A DNA stretch of 64,000 bases from Aquilonibacter sp963703325 (GCA_963703325.1 OY969805.1:1736001-1800000); one strand, 5' to 3'; numbered from the stretch's first letter, positions 18,548 through 27,851 are shown. A program made the numbers and translations. The notes: a model not told the origin generated them from the sequence alone.

Positions 18548-20362
18548 GTGGATCTCGTACGCTTTTCCAATCTCGATTGCCACTACGGTGCCCGCGAAAT
18601 CTTCGCTGGGCTGAGCGGTGTTTTCCAGGACGGCGAGCGGGTCGGGCTCGTCGGGCCGAACGGCGCGGGAAAGTCCTCGCTTCTACGGTTGCTGGCCGGC
18701 GTCGACGCGCCCTTCGGCGGCACGGTCGTGCGCGCGCGCGATGTCACCTTCGCTTATCTCGCGCAAAGCGTTGCCGACGAAACGGAATCGACGCTGCAAG
18801 AGCTCATCGATGCGGCGCTCGCGCGAGTAACGCCCGACATGTACGGCCTGCGCAATAAGACCTTGCGGATCATGCTCGCGTCGTTCGGCTTCCGCGAAGA
18901 CGCCTTCGCGCGTCCGCTGCGCGAGTTTTCCGGCGGCCAGCGCGCAAAAGCCGCGCTCGCGCACATCCTTATCGATGAACCGGACTACTGCATCTTCGAC
19001 GAGCCGACCAATCATCTGGATATCGAGACCGTGCGTTGGCTCGAATCGTACATCGCTTCCGATAAGCGCGCTTACCTGATCGTTTCGCACGATCGCTATT
19101 TCCTGAATCGGGTGGCGACGCGCATCTGGGAGATCGAAGCCGGGAAACTGCATGTGTACCCGCCGGCTCCCAACGCGTACGACGCATTCGTTGCCGAGCG
19201 GGCATCGCGACACGCCGAGGAGCGCCGAGCCTACGAGGCGTTTGTTGCCGAGCGAGAAAAGCGCCGCGCGACGATCGCCGGGCTGCGCGCGACCCACACG
19301 TCATCGGACTACAGTCAGGTGCGCAGTCGCGAGAAACAGTTGGCGCGCGCCGAAGCGCGACTCGCGGCCGACGCACCCGTCACACCGGCGGCTAGCATTG
19401 CGGTGAATCTTCAGTCAACCCGACGAGCGGCCAACGCGTTTGCGTTGGAGCTGAGCGGCATCTCCAAAGCCTATGCGCGCCAACTTTTCGAAAATCTCGA
19501 GATCGACGTGCTGCGCGGCGAGCGTCTGGCCGTCGTTGGTCCCAACGGTTCGGGGAAATCCACGCTGCTGAAAATTATCAGCGGCGAACTTACGGCGGAT
19601 AGCGGAACCGTTCGGCTCAATCCAGCATCGCAGATTGCATATTTTGCGCAGAATTCGCACGAGGAACTCGATCCCGCGGCAAGCGCGGTCGAAGCGGTGC
19701 GCGCCGCCGCCGATATCTCCGATGAGAAGGCCCGTAATCTCTTAGGACGCATGCGCATTAGCGGCGAGGCCGCCGACAAGGCGGTGCGAGCATTCTCCGG
19801 CGGCGAGCGCCGGCGGATTATGCTCGCGTCGCTGATGGCCAAGGCGGCGGATGTGCTGCTCCTCGACGAACCGACCAACGACCTCGATATCGAGAGCCGC
19901 GAAGCACTCGAATCCGTCCTCGGCGATTACGAAGGCGCGATCCTCATCGTGTCGCACGACCGGTATCTGCTCTCGCGTCTGTGCGATCGGGTGCTCTGGA
20001 TCGACGGCGGCGCGTGGGGAACGGTCGAGGGCGGATACGATGCCTTCGAAGCGAGCCAGGCCGAGCGCGAACGGCGCGCACTCGAAGCGCAAGCGGCATC
20101 GAGCCCGCGTCCGAAAACAACGCGCCAGACACCCTTGAAGGTCCGCTCGCAACTCGAAACGCGGATTGCAAGTATCGAACGCGAGATTGCTACGCTCGAC
20201 GCGCGCAAACTCGAGATCGATCAGTTGTTCACGCTGACCGAGACCTACCAGGATCGCTCACGCATTGCGGCATTGGAATCGGAACGCGCGCACGTGACCG
20301 CCCAAAGCGCAGAACGGCTCGCCACCTGGGAAAATCTCCACGCGCAACTCGAAGCCAACTAA
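18548..20362 (+). CDS. ABC-F family ATPase (translation factor type)
   Basis: About 604 residues with two ABC cassettes and no membrane segments. Cassette 1 has Walker A GPNGAGKSS, signature FSGGQRAK and Walker B YCIFDEPTNHLD. Cassette 2 has GPNGSGKST, FSGGERRR and VLLLDEPTNDLD. Between them is the charged P-site linker (ERRAYEAFVAEREKRRATI), and the end is a coiled coil (QLETRIASIEREIATLD) as in Uup-like members. The family acts on ribosomes during translation. The start is uncertain: GTG 18548 (VDLVRFSNL) begins just before the conserved fold; the frame stays open further upstream to about 18467. Its stop overlaps the convergent next gene. Confidence 0.9.
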   Translation: MDLVRFSNLDCHYGAREIFAGLSGVFQDGERVGLVGPNGAGKSSLLRLLAGVDAPFGGTVVRARDVTFAYLAQSVADETESTLQELIDAALARVTPDMYGLRNKTLRIMLASFGFREDAFARPLREFSGGQRAKAALAHILIDEPDYCIFDEPTNHLDIETVRWLESYIASDKRAYLIVSHDRYFLNRVATRIWEIEAGKLHVYPPAPNAYDAFVAERASRHAEERRAYEAFVAEREKRRATIAGLRATHTSSDYSQVRSREKQLARAEARLAADAPVTPAASIAVNLQSTRRAANAFALELSGISKAYARQLFENLEIDVLRGERLAVVGPNGSGKSTLLKIISGELTADSGTVRLNPASQIAYFAQNSHEELDPAASAVEAVRAAADISDEKARNLLGRMRISGEAADKAVRAFSGGERRRIMLASLMAKAADVLLLDEPTNDLDIESREALESVLGDYEGAILIVSHDRYLLSRLCDRVLWIDGGAWGTVEGGYDAFEASQAERERRALEAQAASSPRPKTTRQTPLKVRSQLETRIASIEREIATLDARKLEIDQLFTLTETYQDRSRIAALESERAHVTAQSAERLATWENLHAQLEAN

Positions 20363-20751
20363 AACGGCTTCCAGTAAAAATTTCCACCTTCGTTGACGAG
20401 GCGATCGCGAGAACCGTCTTTGAGCCACCACTTCACCGATGCTTTGCCGATCGTCGGTGAGTCCGATCCTGCTTTCTTGAAGGTCGCCTCTAATTCGTAG
20501 GTCGTTTCTCCCTTCGGAAGGCGCACGACAAGTCTGCCGCCGGGAACGACCCACCCGCCGCCCACGCGCGTGAGATGAAATGCGGGGGCAAAGCGATGGT
20601 AGATCGAGACCTCGGCTCCGTTTTGCGTTTGATTGACGACCGAATAATTCCATGACTGATAGACCGAGCCGGTAATTGGCGGCGTCGCTTCGGTTGTTTG
20701 AGCGAGCGCGGGCAACGTCAGCGCCGCGGCGAGAAGCAGCGTTCTTAGCAT
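20359..20751 (-). CDS. hypothetical secreted protein
   Basis: 130 residues with a Sec signal peptide (MLRTLLLAAALTLPALAQ). The mature part is rich in beta strand and aromatic residues (VYQSWNYSVVNQ, NFYWKPF). I do not recognise a family. Its start overlaps the end of the upstream secreted protein (20745-21158) by 7 nt, so the two are probably translated together. Its stop overlaps the ABC-F stop from the other strand. Confidence 0.7.
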   Translation of the reverse strand: MLRTLLLAAALTLPALAQTTEATPPITGSVYQSWNYSVVNQTQNGAEVSIYHRFAPAFHLTRVGGGWVVPGGRLVVRLPKGETTYELEATFKKAGSDSPTIGKASVKWWLKDGSRDRLVNEGGNFYWKPF

Positions 20752-21158
20752 CCGGTTTTCGTGGTCCCGCGGAACACCTCATAGTATTGCACCGGCACCG
20801 TCCCCGTGGCGCGATGCATGAGCTTACCGTCGGAGTCGCACAACGAGCAGACGACGTTGTAGCGGTTGTGACCGATAATGAGGTAATGGCCCCCGGCAAT
20901 CTCATGGTACGGGAACCAATTGAGCGAACATACCGGAGGCACGCGGCCGATTCCGTGAATCATAATATCGATGCCGGTGTTGTTCCAGCTCAGACTGTCG
21001 CTTTTTTGTCCCGCTTGTAAAACAAGAGTGCCGTTCGGCCCTTGCATTTGCACGGGCATCGGCAAGAGGTTGTAGATTCGCGCGGCGCTCGCGGGTGCGC
21101 TCGTGGCTACGATAGCCGCTACTAGGGCGGCCAGCAAGGGGAGGCGCTGAATGTGCAT
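20745..21158 (-). CDS. hypothetical secreted protein with paired cysteines
   Basis: 137 residues, with a strong ribosome binding site (AAAGGAG) before ATG and a signal peptide ending in APASA. The mature protein has cysteines in CSLNW, NVVCSLCDSDG and the terminal KTGC, suggesting disulfides. A motif such as IYNLLPMPVQMQGPNG resembles small beta-sandwich proteins, but no family is certain. It is followed by, and overlaps, another small secreted protein. Confidence 0.72.
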   Translation of the reverse strand: MHIQRLPLLAALVAAIVATSAPASAARIYNLLPMPVQMQGPNGTLVLQAGQKSDSLSWNNTGIDIMIHGIGRVPPVCSLNWFPYHEIAGGHYLIIGHNRYNVVCSLCDSDGKLMHRATGTVPVQYYEVFRGTTKTGC

Positions 21159-21218
21159 GCGGTCTCCTTTACTCGATGCTCCATGCTAGCACATCGTGCG
21201 CGCTAATTGTCGTCGAAA

Positions 21219-22400
21219 CTAGTTGAAACCGCTGCAGGGCGTCGGCAACGGGCTCGGCACCGGCGTCGTGCTGGGCACCGGCGCGTAGAAGAGCGCTTCT
21301 AGCGACTGCACTTCCGGCACGGTCAGCGTCATGAAGCCCTGATACTTCTTTTCGGGCCACAGTTCGATGGCCCGCGCCCCAAGGATGAGTCCTTGGGTGA
21401 TCGTCTCGGGCCAGATGCAGCCCATGCCTTCGGGCGCCTGGGTTTGGAAGTTGATCAGACCGCCCATGCTTTGAATATCGCTGTAGATCTGCGGGTCGCT
21501 CGTAATCGGCGTCGCCAGCGCGTGGTTGTCGAGCACGCAGCGATTGGGTGCCATTTGACGGCACGTCGTCATCACGCTTTGCGAGAATGCCGTGTCGAGG
21601 CCACCGGTGAGTTTGTTGTACGAGTTGAAGGTGAAGTCGATGTCGGTATTCGCCCACGCCGAGTAATCGGTCATCGCGCCGCTCAAACACGACTGCTGCA
21701 GCGTATCGTTGAGGCCGGCCGCTGTGAGGTTGGCTTTGCTGATCGGTCCGGTTGACGCGACGAACGGCTCGTCGGTCTGCTCGGCGCACGAGGTAACCGC
21801 GACCGCGACGATCAGCCCGTTGCCATCGTACTTTTTGGCGACTTGCGCCTGAAACGCGCGCCATGCCGTGATGTAGGGCGTCGTCCAATACGGTCCTAGG
21901 GTCAGCGGGCAGGTATCGACCTCTCCGTCGCACCCGGCGGGATTGCGGTAGATCGTTATTGGACCGCCGGGCAAATGCTTGGCCCACTGCGGTGCGTTGC
22001 TGCCGGCGTAGATGCGGAGTTTGACGCTGACCGGCGAGGATTGCGTGACGTCCGACGAGCCGTTGTACTGGGTCACGGCGGCGAGGTCGTTGTCGATGGC
22101 GGTGGTGACGATCGTTCCACCCTGTGTCGGCTGCAGGTCGGCCCAGGTCTCGTTGATGACGATACCACCGAAACTTCCCGGGAACGCCGTAATGTATTGC
22201 GTCGTGAACGGTGCAGGCGTGGCATTGTCGGTGTCGTGCCACGAGATATCCTGCATGTCGATCAAGCCGCGTATCGGAATCTTCGGCGGCACCAGCGTGA
22301 CCGTTCCCGGCGTCGGCGTCGCGCTCGGATACGTCTGAACGCCGGCGCAGGCCGCAAGCGCGAGAAGGCCGATGAGCGCCGCAAGGATCTTACCGTGCAT
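21219..22400 (-). CDS. lipoprotein with glycoside-hydrolase-like barrel (putative)
   Basis: 393 residues with a lipobox at LAAC followed by AGVQTY. After a short PT linker comes a segment reading like a TIM-barrel glycosidase: IVINETWADLQPTQGG, a strand with VKLRIYAG, then APQWAKHLPGG. The end is another PT linker. The family is not certain; GH5/GH42-like folds share such a pattern. The start ATG at 22400 overlaps the stop of the upstream lipoprotein (TGATG), so they are translationally coupled. The upstream neighbour has the same ACAGVQT start after lipidation and a similar barrel, suggesting a shared origin or paired function at the cell surface. Confidence 0.65.
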   Translation of the reverse strand: MHGKILAALIGLLALAACAGVQTYPSATPTPGTVTLVPPKIPIRGLIDMQDISWHDTDNATPAPFTTQYITAFPGSFGGIVINETWADLQPTQGGTIVTTAIDNDLAAVTQYNGSSDVTQSSPVSVKLRIYAGSNAPQWAKHLPGGPITIYRNPAGCDGEVDTCPLTLGPYWTTPYITAWRAFQAQVAKKYDGNGLIVAVAVTSCAEQTDEPFVASTGPISKANLTAAGLNDTLQQSCLSGAMTDYSAWANTDIDFTFNSYNKLTGGLDTAFSQSVMTTCRQMAPNRCVLDNHALATPITSDPQIYSDIQSMGGLINFQTQAPEGMGCIWPETITQGLILGARAIELWPEKKYQGFMTLTVPEVQSLEALFYAPVPSTTPVPSPLPTPCSGFN

Positions 22401-24646
22401 CAACGTTGTGCTCCTACGATCAATGCCGTGGCATTAAAGGCTGATTTCCAGGCGGCCGCAGTTCCGCCGCCGCCGGGGAACATTTGCGTCGGCGAATCCG
22501 CTTCCAGCCAGTCTTGCGGATAGATCTCGAACAGCTGCGTGTTGTTGTCGAGCGCGAACTGGAGCAGATTCGGAAAGCTGATGTTGTAATTCGGTTGAGG
22601 ATCGGCGACGGCTTCGATCGGCTGAAATTCAAATGGGACCGTGCCGGCGTGACGGTTGAAGGCTTGGCACCAGTAGATGCTCCCGTCGGTGCCTTGCGGA
22701 TTGCACGGCGCGGGCGAGGTGCCGGCGTCGGCGACGTGGCCGATACCGAGGTTTTCGGTGCCGAACCCAACCGAATTGTTCGCGGCGACCTCGGCTCCGT
22801 CGTTCGGATAATCGTAAAAGCTGTTCGGATAGCCGGCGATTTCATTGAGCGCGATCATGAGCTGCTTTCCGTTTGCATTGAGCGATCCCATAGCGTTGAC
22901 GATGTGGCGCGTGTGCGCGACCCATGCGTCGAACGAATAACCCAGCGCAGTGAACGCTTTGCTGCACGCATCGTTTGGATAGTTGCTGAAGTGCGCCGGA
23001 TAGGCTTCGACACCCGCACCGAGGCCGAATCGCATGTAGCCGATCGACGAGGTGATCGACGAACCGGTCGGAGCCGGCTGCGAAAATTCCGCCACCGCCG
23101 CCGCGATAAACGCTTTGTAGTCGCTCTCGTAGCTCGGGTCGATGTAGTTTGGATAGGACGGCTGACCGTTGCACGAAATCGTCGCAACGTTGTCGCCGCT
23201 TGGGTCCGTGACCCAACTCGGTGTCGCGGTATTCGTGCCTACTTCGGATGCGTCGGCGAACAGCAAGTTCACGGTGAGCCCGGCGTTGACGTACGGCTGC
23301 GCCCACGTGATGACTTGGCTCCAGTCGAAGTGGCCTTTGGTCTTTTCGACTTCGGCCCATTCAACCAGTAAGCTCACCCCACAGATGTTCGGGTCTTTCG
23401 GCTGGCCGTTCGCATTCTTGCCGATCACGTATTGCTCGAGGTATTGCTCGTAGACGCCGCCGTCGACTTTATACGGATTCCAGACGTACAAGCCGTGTGG
23501 TGCGGAAGGATCGGCGACCCGGTGATCGGTTCCGGTGCACGGCGGAGGGGTTGCCGACGCGAGATCCGCCGGCGGAGGCGCGGCCGCGGAGACCACGCCG
23601 ATCTTTGCGCGTTGCGCGGGCGATCCGTTGTCGGTAATGACGATCTGCGAGCAACTCGGGGGCGGCGCCGTGTCGAGCAAACCGGCAAAGGTCAGCGTTA
23701 GCGCGGATCCGGTGAGGTTTTGCGCAAACGTCGTGCCGTCGGCCGTCATCGTGAGCGGTCCGTAGAAGACGTTCGCACACGAGCCTTTCAGCGTTGGGCG
23801 CGTCACAATAGCGTAGGTGTGGGTTCCGTTTTCAGCCAGCGCAACGGGCTGCATGCTTTGACAGTTGAACGGCGCGGCCGTGCCGGCGCACGCGAATTGC
23901 ATCTGACGCGGTGCAGCGGTGAGTTTCGCAAGTGCGCCGATCGAAAGGGCGACGGCGATGGTACCGTGATCCCCGGTTGCGTCGCTGATGCCGATCGAGC
24001 AGTTGTTCGCGACGCCGCCTTGGCCGTAAGGGATCACCGTGAACGTGCCTGCGCCCGTGACCTTGTTTGGCGAGACTTGCACCCCGCTCGAAGTCAGGTG
24101 ACACTGTACGCTGGCACTGGTCGTGCCGCTGAATCCGGAAACCGCGACTTCTTGCACCGCCGCGAGCGAGGTAAAACTCAGTGCGGTGGGCGCAAGCACC
24201 GGTGTTGCGTAGATTCGATTGCGCGCGTCGGGAAGATCGGTGACCGGTGAGTTGTCGTAGTTCACGACGACCGATGCCACCGAGTCGTCGGTTCCGATGA
24301 CGGTAACGGTGCACGTCGACGGCGGGGTCGTCCCTACGGCGTTGACCGTAAACAGTAGCGGCGCGCCGGCAACGTCCGTCTGGGCAACGCCGCTGCCGCT
24401 TACCACGATGCTGCCGCTCGCCGTGGCACAGGACGAAGACGTGATCGGAGTATAGCTCACCCCCACGACGTCACCCTGAGCGTTAAACGAATCTGACGGC
24501 GAGCCGGGGCTGAGATCGATGCTCGCCGGCGCGAGCTGAAATGAAGACTGTGCGCTGGACCCGTTGGTGGGGGTGAACGTCTGAACGCCGGCGCAAGCCG
24601 AAGCCGCGATCGCAAAGCCGGCAACGATCAGAATCCGTGAATGCAC
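22400..24646 (-). CDS. lipoprotein with Ig-like repeats and glycosidase-like C-terminal domain
   Basis: 748 residues from GTG 24646, with GGGAGG about 9 nt upstream; the open frame continues upstream but only this start gives a signal peptide (lipobox ASAC, then AGVQTF). Residues ~20-390 are Ser/Thr/Gly-rich beta domains of Ig type with paired cysteines. Residues ~400-748 look like a glycosidase barrel: GVSLLVEWAEVEKTKGHFDW, VNLLFADASEVG and a C-terminal LFEIYPQDWLEADS. Catalytic acids cannot be fixed without alignment (candidates lie in EWAEVE and ALNEIAG). It is in the operon with the 393-residue lipoprotein and probably acts on surface or extracellular glycans; that role is inference. Confidence 0.65.
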   Translation of the reverse strand: MHSRILIVAGFAIAASACAGVQTFTPTNGSSAQSSFQLAPASIDLSPGSPSDSFNAQGDVVGVSYTPITSSSCATASGSIVVSGSGVAQTDVAGAPLLFTVNAVGTTPPSTCTVTVIGTDDSVASVVVNYDNSPVTDLPDARNRIYATPVLAPTALSFTSLAAVQEVAVSGFSGTTSASVQCHLTSSGVQVSPNKVTGAGTFTVIPYGQGGVANNCSIGISDATGDHGTIAVALSIGALAKLTAAPRQMQFACAGTAAPFNCQSMQPVALAENGTHTYAIVTRPTLKGSCANVFYGPLTMTADGTTFAQNLTGSALTLTFAGLLDTAPPPSCSQIVITDNGSPAQRAKIGVVSAAAPPPADLASATPPPCTGTDHRVADPSAPHGLYVWNPYKVDGGVYEQYLEQYVIGKNANGQPKDPNICGVSLLVEWAEVEKTKGHFDWSQVITWAQPYVNAGLTVNLLFADASEVGTNTATPSWVTDPSGDNVATISCNGQPSYPNYIDPSYESDYKAFIAAAVAEFSQPAPTGSSITSSIGYMRFGLGAGVEAYPAHFSNYPNDACSKAFTALGYSFDAWVAHTRHIVNAMGSLNANGKQLMIALNEIAGYPNSFYDYPNDGAEVAANNSVGFGTENLGIGHVADAGTSPAPCNPQGTDGSIYWCQAFNRHAGTVPFEFQPIEAVADPQPNYNISFPNLLQFALDNNTQLFEIYPQDWLEADSPTQMFPGGGGTAAAWKSAFNATALIVGAQR

Positions 24647-24696
24647 CCGCTGCCTCCCGCACACGCCGGGCCTCCGTGCCCGAACGATCGTTCGGC

Positions 24697-25110
24697 CTAT
24701 CTTACCACGTGTGAGATCGAGACGACCCCTCCCGAAATTGTCACCGTGACCATAAGTTGCGCGGCGTTGCCGTACGAATCGGTAAAGGTGACCGTCGCGG
24801 TTCCAGCGCCGATCGCGGTGAGGGTGAAGCTTGTTCCCGACGCGGGGGACACCGTGGCAACGCTGGCCGCATTCGATTGCGCGGTAAACGTTCCGCTGTA
24901 GCCGGGTTCGCTCACGGCAACAGTTGCGGTTTGGCTCGCAGCGTCGAATGCGAGCGACGTGCCGATTACGTTGCCGGGGAGAGTCAGCAGGGGCGTCGTT
25001 CCCGGACGGGGCGTCGGGGTGGGGGCAGGGGTATAGCCGCGCTCGGCCGTGCACGCAGTTGCGACGCAGACTATGCAAAGAACGACCGCAGTTACACCGA
25101 AGCCTCTCAT
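24697..25110 (-). CDS. small lipoprotein with a BIG2/Ig-like domain
   Basis: 137 residues with a lipobox (VATAC) near residue 20, a PTPTPRP linker, then a single beta-sandwich with the pattern SNAASVATVSPASGTSFTLT and GTATVTFTDSYGN. This is the hallmark of bacterial Ig-like group 2 domains. It is the first gene of the minus-strand lipoprotein operon, 50 nt before the next GTG. Probably a surface adhesion or scaffold part; no enzyme motif is present. Confidence 0.75.
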   Translation of the reverse strand: MRGFGVTAVVLCIVCVATACTAERGYTPAPTPTPRPGTTPLLTLPGNVIGTSLAFDAASQTATVAVSEPGYSGTFTAQSNAASVATVSPASGTSFTLTAIGAGTATVTFTDSYGNAAQLMVTVTISGGVVSISHVVR

Positions 25111-25206
25111 AATAACTTGCTTCGTATTATGGATTATGCTCGCGCAGCCCTGTCACTTGACAATTTGATCGAAGGGTTGTCGGCGTGGCGGCGTGAAGAT
25201 TGCTGC
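25111..25206. promoter_or_regulatory. divergent intergenic region with a TGTCA-ct-TGACA palindrome
   Basis: This 96-nt gap separates the minus-strand lipoprotein operon from the plus-strand Vgb-like gene. It holds a perfect inverted repeat TGTCACTTGACA (25151-25162), whose right arm can also serve as a TTGACA -35 box, and AT-rich CATAAT/TATTAT boxes near 25120-25140 on the minus strand. A shared operator for both directions is plausible but not shown. Confidence 0.4.
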
Positions 25207-27315
25207 ATGACCCGCAGAGTCGCTTATGTCCTCGCGGTCGCTTTGGCGTTCAATGCGGCGGGCTGCGCCTCGTCAGGCGGTAACGCAGCGATCCCGGCGC
25301 CGGCGAGCGGCAGCGCAGCAGGCAATCAGCTCGGTAATGTTAGATTTACGTTAATTGTTCCAAACGCGCCGCCCGCAGGATCTGCAAAGCGCCGCGCGTT
25401 CGTGTCGTCGAGCGCAAACGGTGCGCTCGTGACGACCTACGCACATTCCGACACCACTCATGCGACGCCGCTCGCCAGTGCGGCGACGAACATCTCGTCG
25501 ACGAGCAGTGCGTGCACCACGGTCGTCGGAGGGCGCAGTTGCACGATCGCGATCACGGCGCCCGCCGGTGACGATGACTTTGTGTTCGGGCTGTACGACG
25601 CCGCGCCGGTGAACGGTGTGATCCCGTCGACGGCGCACGAACTGGGCATTGCCGGTGTCACGCAAACGATCAATGCCGGCACGACCAACACGGTGTCGGC
25701 CGGAATCAGCGCGATCATCGCCGGCTTCAGCGGAAGTACCACGAATGTAAGCGAGGTTGCCGACGGCCGCACGCACAACGTCGCGCTGGTCATTTCACCA
25801 ACGGACTTCGGCAACAATCCGATCACTGCCGGCTCGGCAAACGCGCCGTATGCGAATCCGATTACCGCAACGGTGAGTGAAAGCGGCGGTAGCGGATTCA
25901 CGTTGCTTTCGCTCAACGGCGGAACGCCCGCGGCGTCGGTGACATTGACCAAAGCGACCGACACGGTGCAAGCGGTCTACGACGGCGGCGGGACCTCGGG
26001 CTACAGCGCCACGGTGAATCTGGTCGCACCAACGGTGAACGGGCAAGGCGGCGCGACGACCGAATCGCTCGCGCTCGCACCGGTGCTCTTCGTGACGAAT
26101 CCGACGGTTTTCTATTCACCCTCGCCGGCGCAGCTCAACACATATCCGCAAGGCCAGCACGTGCTGATGATCTCGGAGCCGACCGCGCCCAGCACGACGA
26201 CCTACACCGCGACGCCGACCAGCTGCACGAATATCTTGAGCGTCGGCACGGTCGTCGGTAAAGGCACGGCCGCCACGCTGCTGGTAGTGGGCGGGACGAC
26301 GACGTCGACGAGCGGCTGCAGCCTCGCGATCAGCGACGGCACGCTAACGTTCAATGTGTCGGTGACGAACACGCTGCGCAGCGGGCCTCCGGGCTCGCCG
26401 ACGATCACAGAATATCCGACCACGGCGAACCTTCCGTACGGAATCGTGACGGGCGCCGATGGAAATCTGTGGTTCACTGAGGCGGGTACGCCCGCCATCA
26501 GCTCGATCAAGCCCGACGGAACCGGTTACACGTCGCATCCAATTGCCGGCCAAGGCTTCATCGAGCCGGTCGGTGATGCGCTCGGACCCGACGGCAACGT
26601 CTGGTTCGGCGACGACTGCACGAGCAGTGTGGCGAAAATAACAACGACCGGAACGATCACGGCATATGACAATCCGCCATTTTTCGCCGGCACGATAACC
26701 CTTGCCGCCGGGCTCGACGGCAATTCGTGGTTTACCGAGTTCGAAAACAATATTGTCGGCAACCTCAACACGACCACAAGCGCGTACACATCAGTCACGA
26801 TCCCGCAAACCACGCTCCCGAACACCCCCGAAGTGCAAGGTGTCGCGCTCGGACCCGATGGGGACATTTGGTACGCGGATTTCTGTAATAACGTGATAGG
26901 CAGCATTGCCGCCGGTACCGCGACCTCATTCACGGGTGGCGCTCAGATAACGTCCGGCCAGCCGCTGTTTATGACGGCCGGATCGGACGGCGCGACGTGG
27001 TTCGTCGAGGGCGCCCCGGTAACCGATATCATAGGCCGCATGACCACGAGCGGAACGCTGACCGAATACAATCTCAGCGTCCTCCTGGCGCCCAGCGCGC
27101 CGAACGTGAACTTCATCACCGCCGGACCCGACGGGGCCCTTTGGTTCTCCGACGCGGGCAACAACAAAATCGGCCGGATTACGACCTCTGGGACCGTCAC
27201 CGAATATACCGTGCCGAGTGGTGGAGCGAGTCCGGTTGGGATAACGGTCGGCCCCGACGGTAACATCTGGTTTACGGAAGCGAACACCGGCAGCATCGGC
27301 ATGCTGCAGTTGTAG
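25207..27315 (+). CDS. Vgb-like beta-propeller lipoprotein
   Basis: 702 residues from ATG 25207; the lipobox is AAGC (LAFNAAGCASS). Residues ~20-390 are beta-rich, Ser/Thr-rich domains with some Ig character. Residues ~395-702 form a propeller of repeats with the core GPDGNLWFTE, seen at least six times with variants (GPDGNVWFGDD, GLDGNSWFTE, GPDGDIWYAD, GSDGATWFVE, GPDGALWFSD, GPDGNIWFTE). This is the virginiamycin B lyase family fold. Most family members are not proven lyases, so an enzymatic role should not be assumed. It is divergent from the Ig/glycosidase lipoproteins and probably also surface located. Confidence 0.82.
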   Translation: MTRRVAYVLAVALAFNAAGCASSGGNAAIPAPASGSAAGNQLGNVRFTLIVPNAPPAGSAKRRAFVSSSANGALVTTYAHSDTTHATPLASAATNISSTSSACTTVVGGRSCTIAITAPAGDDDFVFGLYDAAPVNGVIPSTAHELGIAGVTQTINAGTTNTVSAGISAIIAGFSGSTTNVSEVADGRTHNVALVISPTDFGNNPITAGSANAPYANPITATVSESGGSGFTLLSLNGGTPAASVTLTKATDTVQAVYDGGGTSGYSATVNLVAPTVNGQGGATTESLALAPVLFVTNPTVFYSPSPAQLNTYPQGQHVLMISEPTAPSTTTYTATPTSCTNILSVGTVVGKGTAATLLVVGGTTTSTSGCSLAISDGTLTFNVSVTNTLRSGPPGSPTITEYPTTANLPYGIVTGADGNLWFTEAGTPAISSIKPDGTGYTSHPIAGQGFIEPVGDALGPDGNVWFGDDCTSSVAKITTTGTITAYDNPPFFAGTITLAAGLDGNSWFTEFENNIVGNLNTTTSAYTSVTIPQTTLPNTPEVQGVALGPDGDIWYADFCNNVIGSIAAGTATSFTGGAQITSGQPLFMTAGSDGATWFVEGAPVTDIIGRMTTSGTLTEYNLSVLLAPSAPNVNFITAGPDGALWFSDAGNNKIGRITTSGTVTEYTVPSGGASPVGITVGPDGNIWFTEANTGSIGMLQL

Positions 27316-27325
27316 GAAAAAAGGA

Positions 27326-27670
27326 ATGAATAAGAGGTTTGCGATCGCGCTCTTGATGCTGGCTTCGGTCCCGCTCGTCGCGGCTGCGATGACGCCGGAC
27401 CAGATCGCCTCCGCACCGCACACCTACAACGGTCAGCGTGTCGAGGTTACCGGCCGCGTGATGCACCTGCGGGTGGAGCGGTTGCGGAACGGCACCGCCT
27501 ACTCGAGCTTTTCTCTCTGCGCGACGCGTTGCGTTCGAGCGGTCGTCGTGGGCGCGCCCGCCATCGCTGACGGACAGACGCTGACCGTGCATGGCACGTA
27601 TTATGGATGGAAGACCTTCGGCGCCTATACGCTGCGCCGCGCTATCGAGATCGACGCCGGTTCGCTCTAG
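27326..27670 (+). CDS. small secreted protein, OB-fold-like
   Basis: 114 residues, 10 nt after the propeller gene, with AAAAAAGGA just before ATG. A signal peptide (MNKRFAIALLMLASVPLVAA) precedes a mature part with YNGQRVEVTGRV and GQTLTVHGTYYGW. These look like strands of an OB-fold domain such as those that carry a question of nucleic-acid or ligand binding in periplasmic proteins. Two cysteines (SLCATRC) may pair. The family assignment is tentative. Confidence 0.65.
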   Translation: MNKRFAIALLMLASVPLVAAAMTPDQIASAPHTYNGQRVEVTGRVMHLRVERLRNGTAYSSFSLCATRCVRAVVVGAPAIADGQTLTVHGTYYGWKTFGAYTLRRAIEIDAGSL

Positions 27671-27736
27671 CGAACGCCCTCGCGCCACCCCTCCTTAATC
27701 TTCGTGCGGCATCCTGGGTAGGCTCTTTACATCCGC

Positions 27737-27770
27737 TTTACGTTGAGCATACACAAACTATGCGCTTAAC
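27737..27770 (+). promoter_or_regulatory. candidate promoter and inverted-repeat operator, module copy 1
   Basis: TTTACG (27737-27742) and TATGCG (27759-27764) are separated by 16 nt. The spacer is overlapped by the inverted repeat GCATA-N7-TATGC (27747-27763). A 23-nt block (27748-27770) is identical to 30529-30551 in the second module copy, although flanking bases differ. A second conserved block, gaccataat (27804-27812), lies between this and the leader hairpin and could be an alternative -10. Confidence 0.5.
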
Positions 27771-27825
27771 GCCCCCTTGATCAACCCGTAAGGGTCTCGT
27801 TTGGACCATAATGGTGCTGGGGTGT

Positions 27826-27851
27826 GACGCAGCTCTTTTTGAGCCGCGTTC
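27826..27851 (+). promoter_or_regulatory. conserved 5' leader hairpin, module copy 1
   Basis: The arm at 27826-27835 (gacgcagctc) pairs with 27841-27850 (gagccgcgtt) around a TTTTT loop, with one A-C mismatch and a terminal G-T. It ends about 15 nt before the AGGAGG ribosome binding site (27866-27871). The equivalent in copy 2 has a different loop and different bases but keeps the stem, which suggests an RNA structure in the leader. Confidence 0.55.

Noticed and set aside
25207..27315. Streptogramin resistance (virginiamycin B lyase)
   Set aside because: The propeller family is broad; this protein is a large lipoprotein with extra domains, so resistance is not supported.
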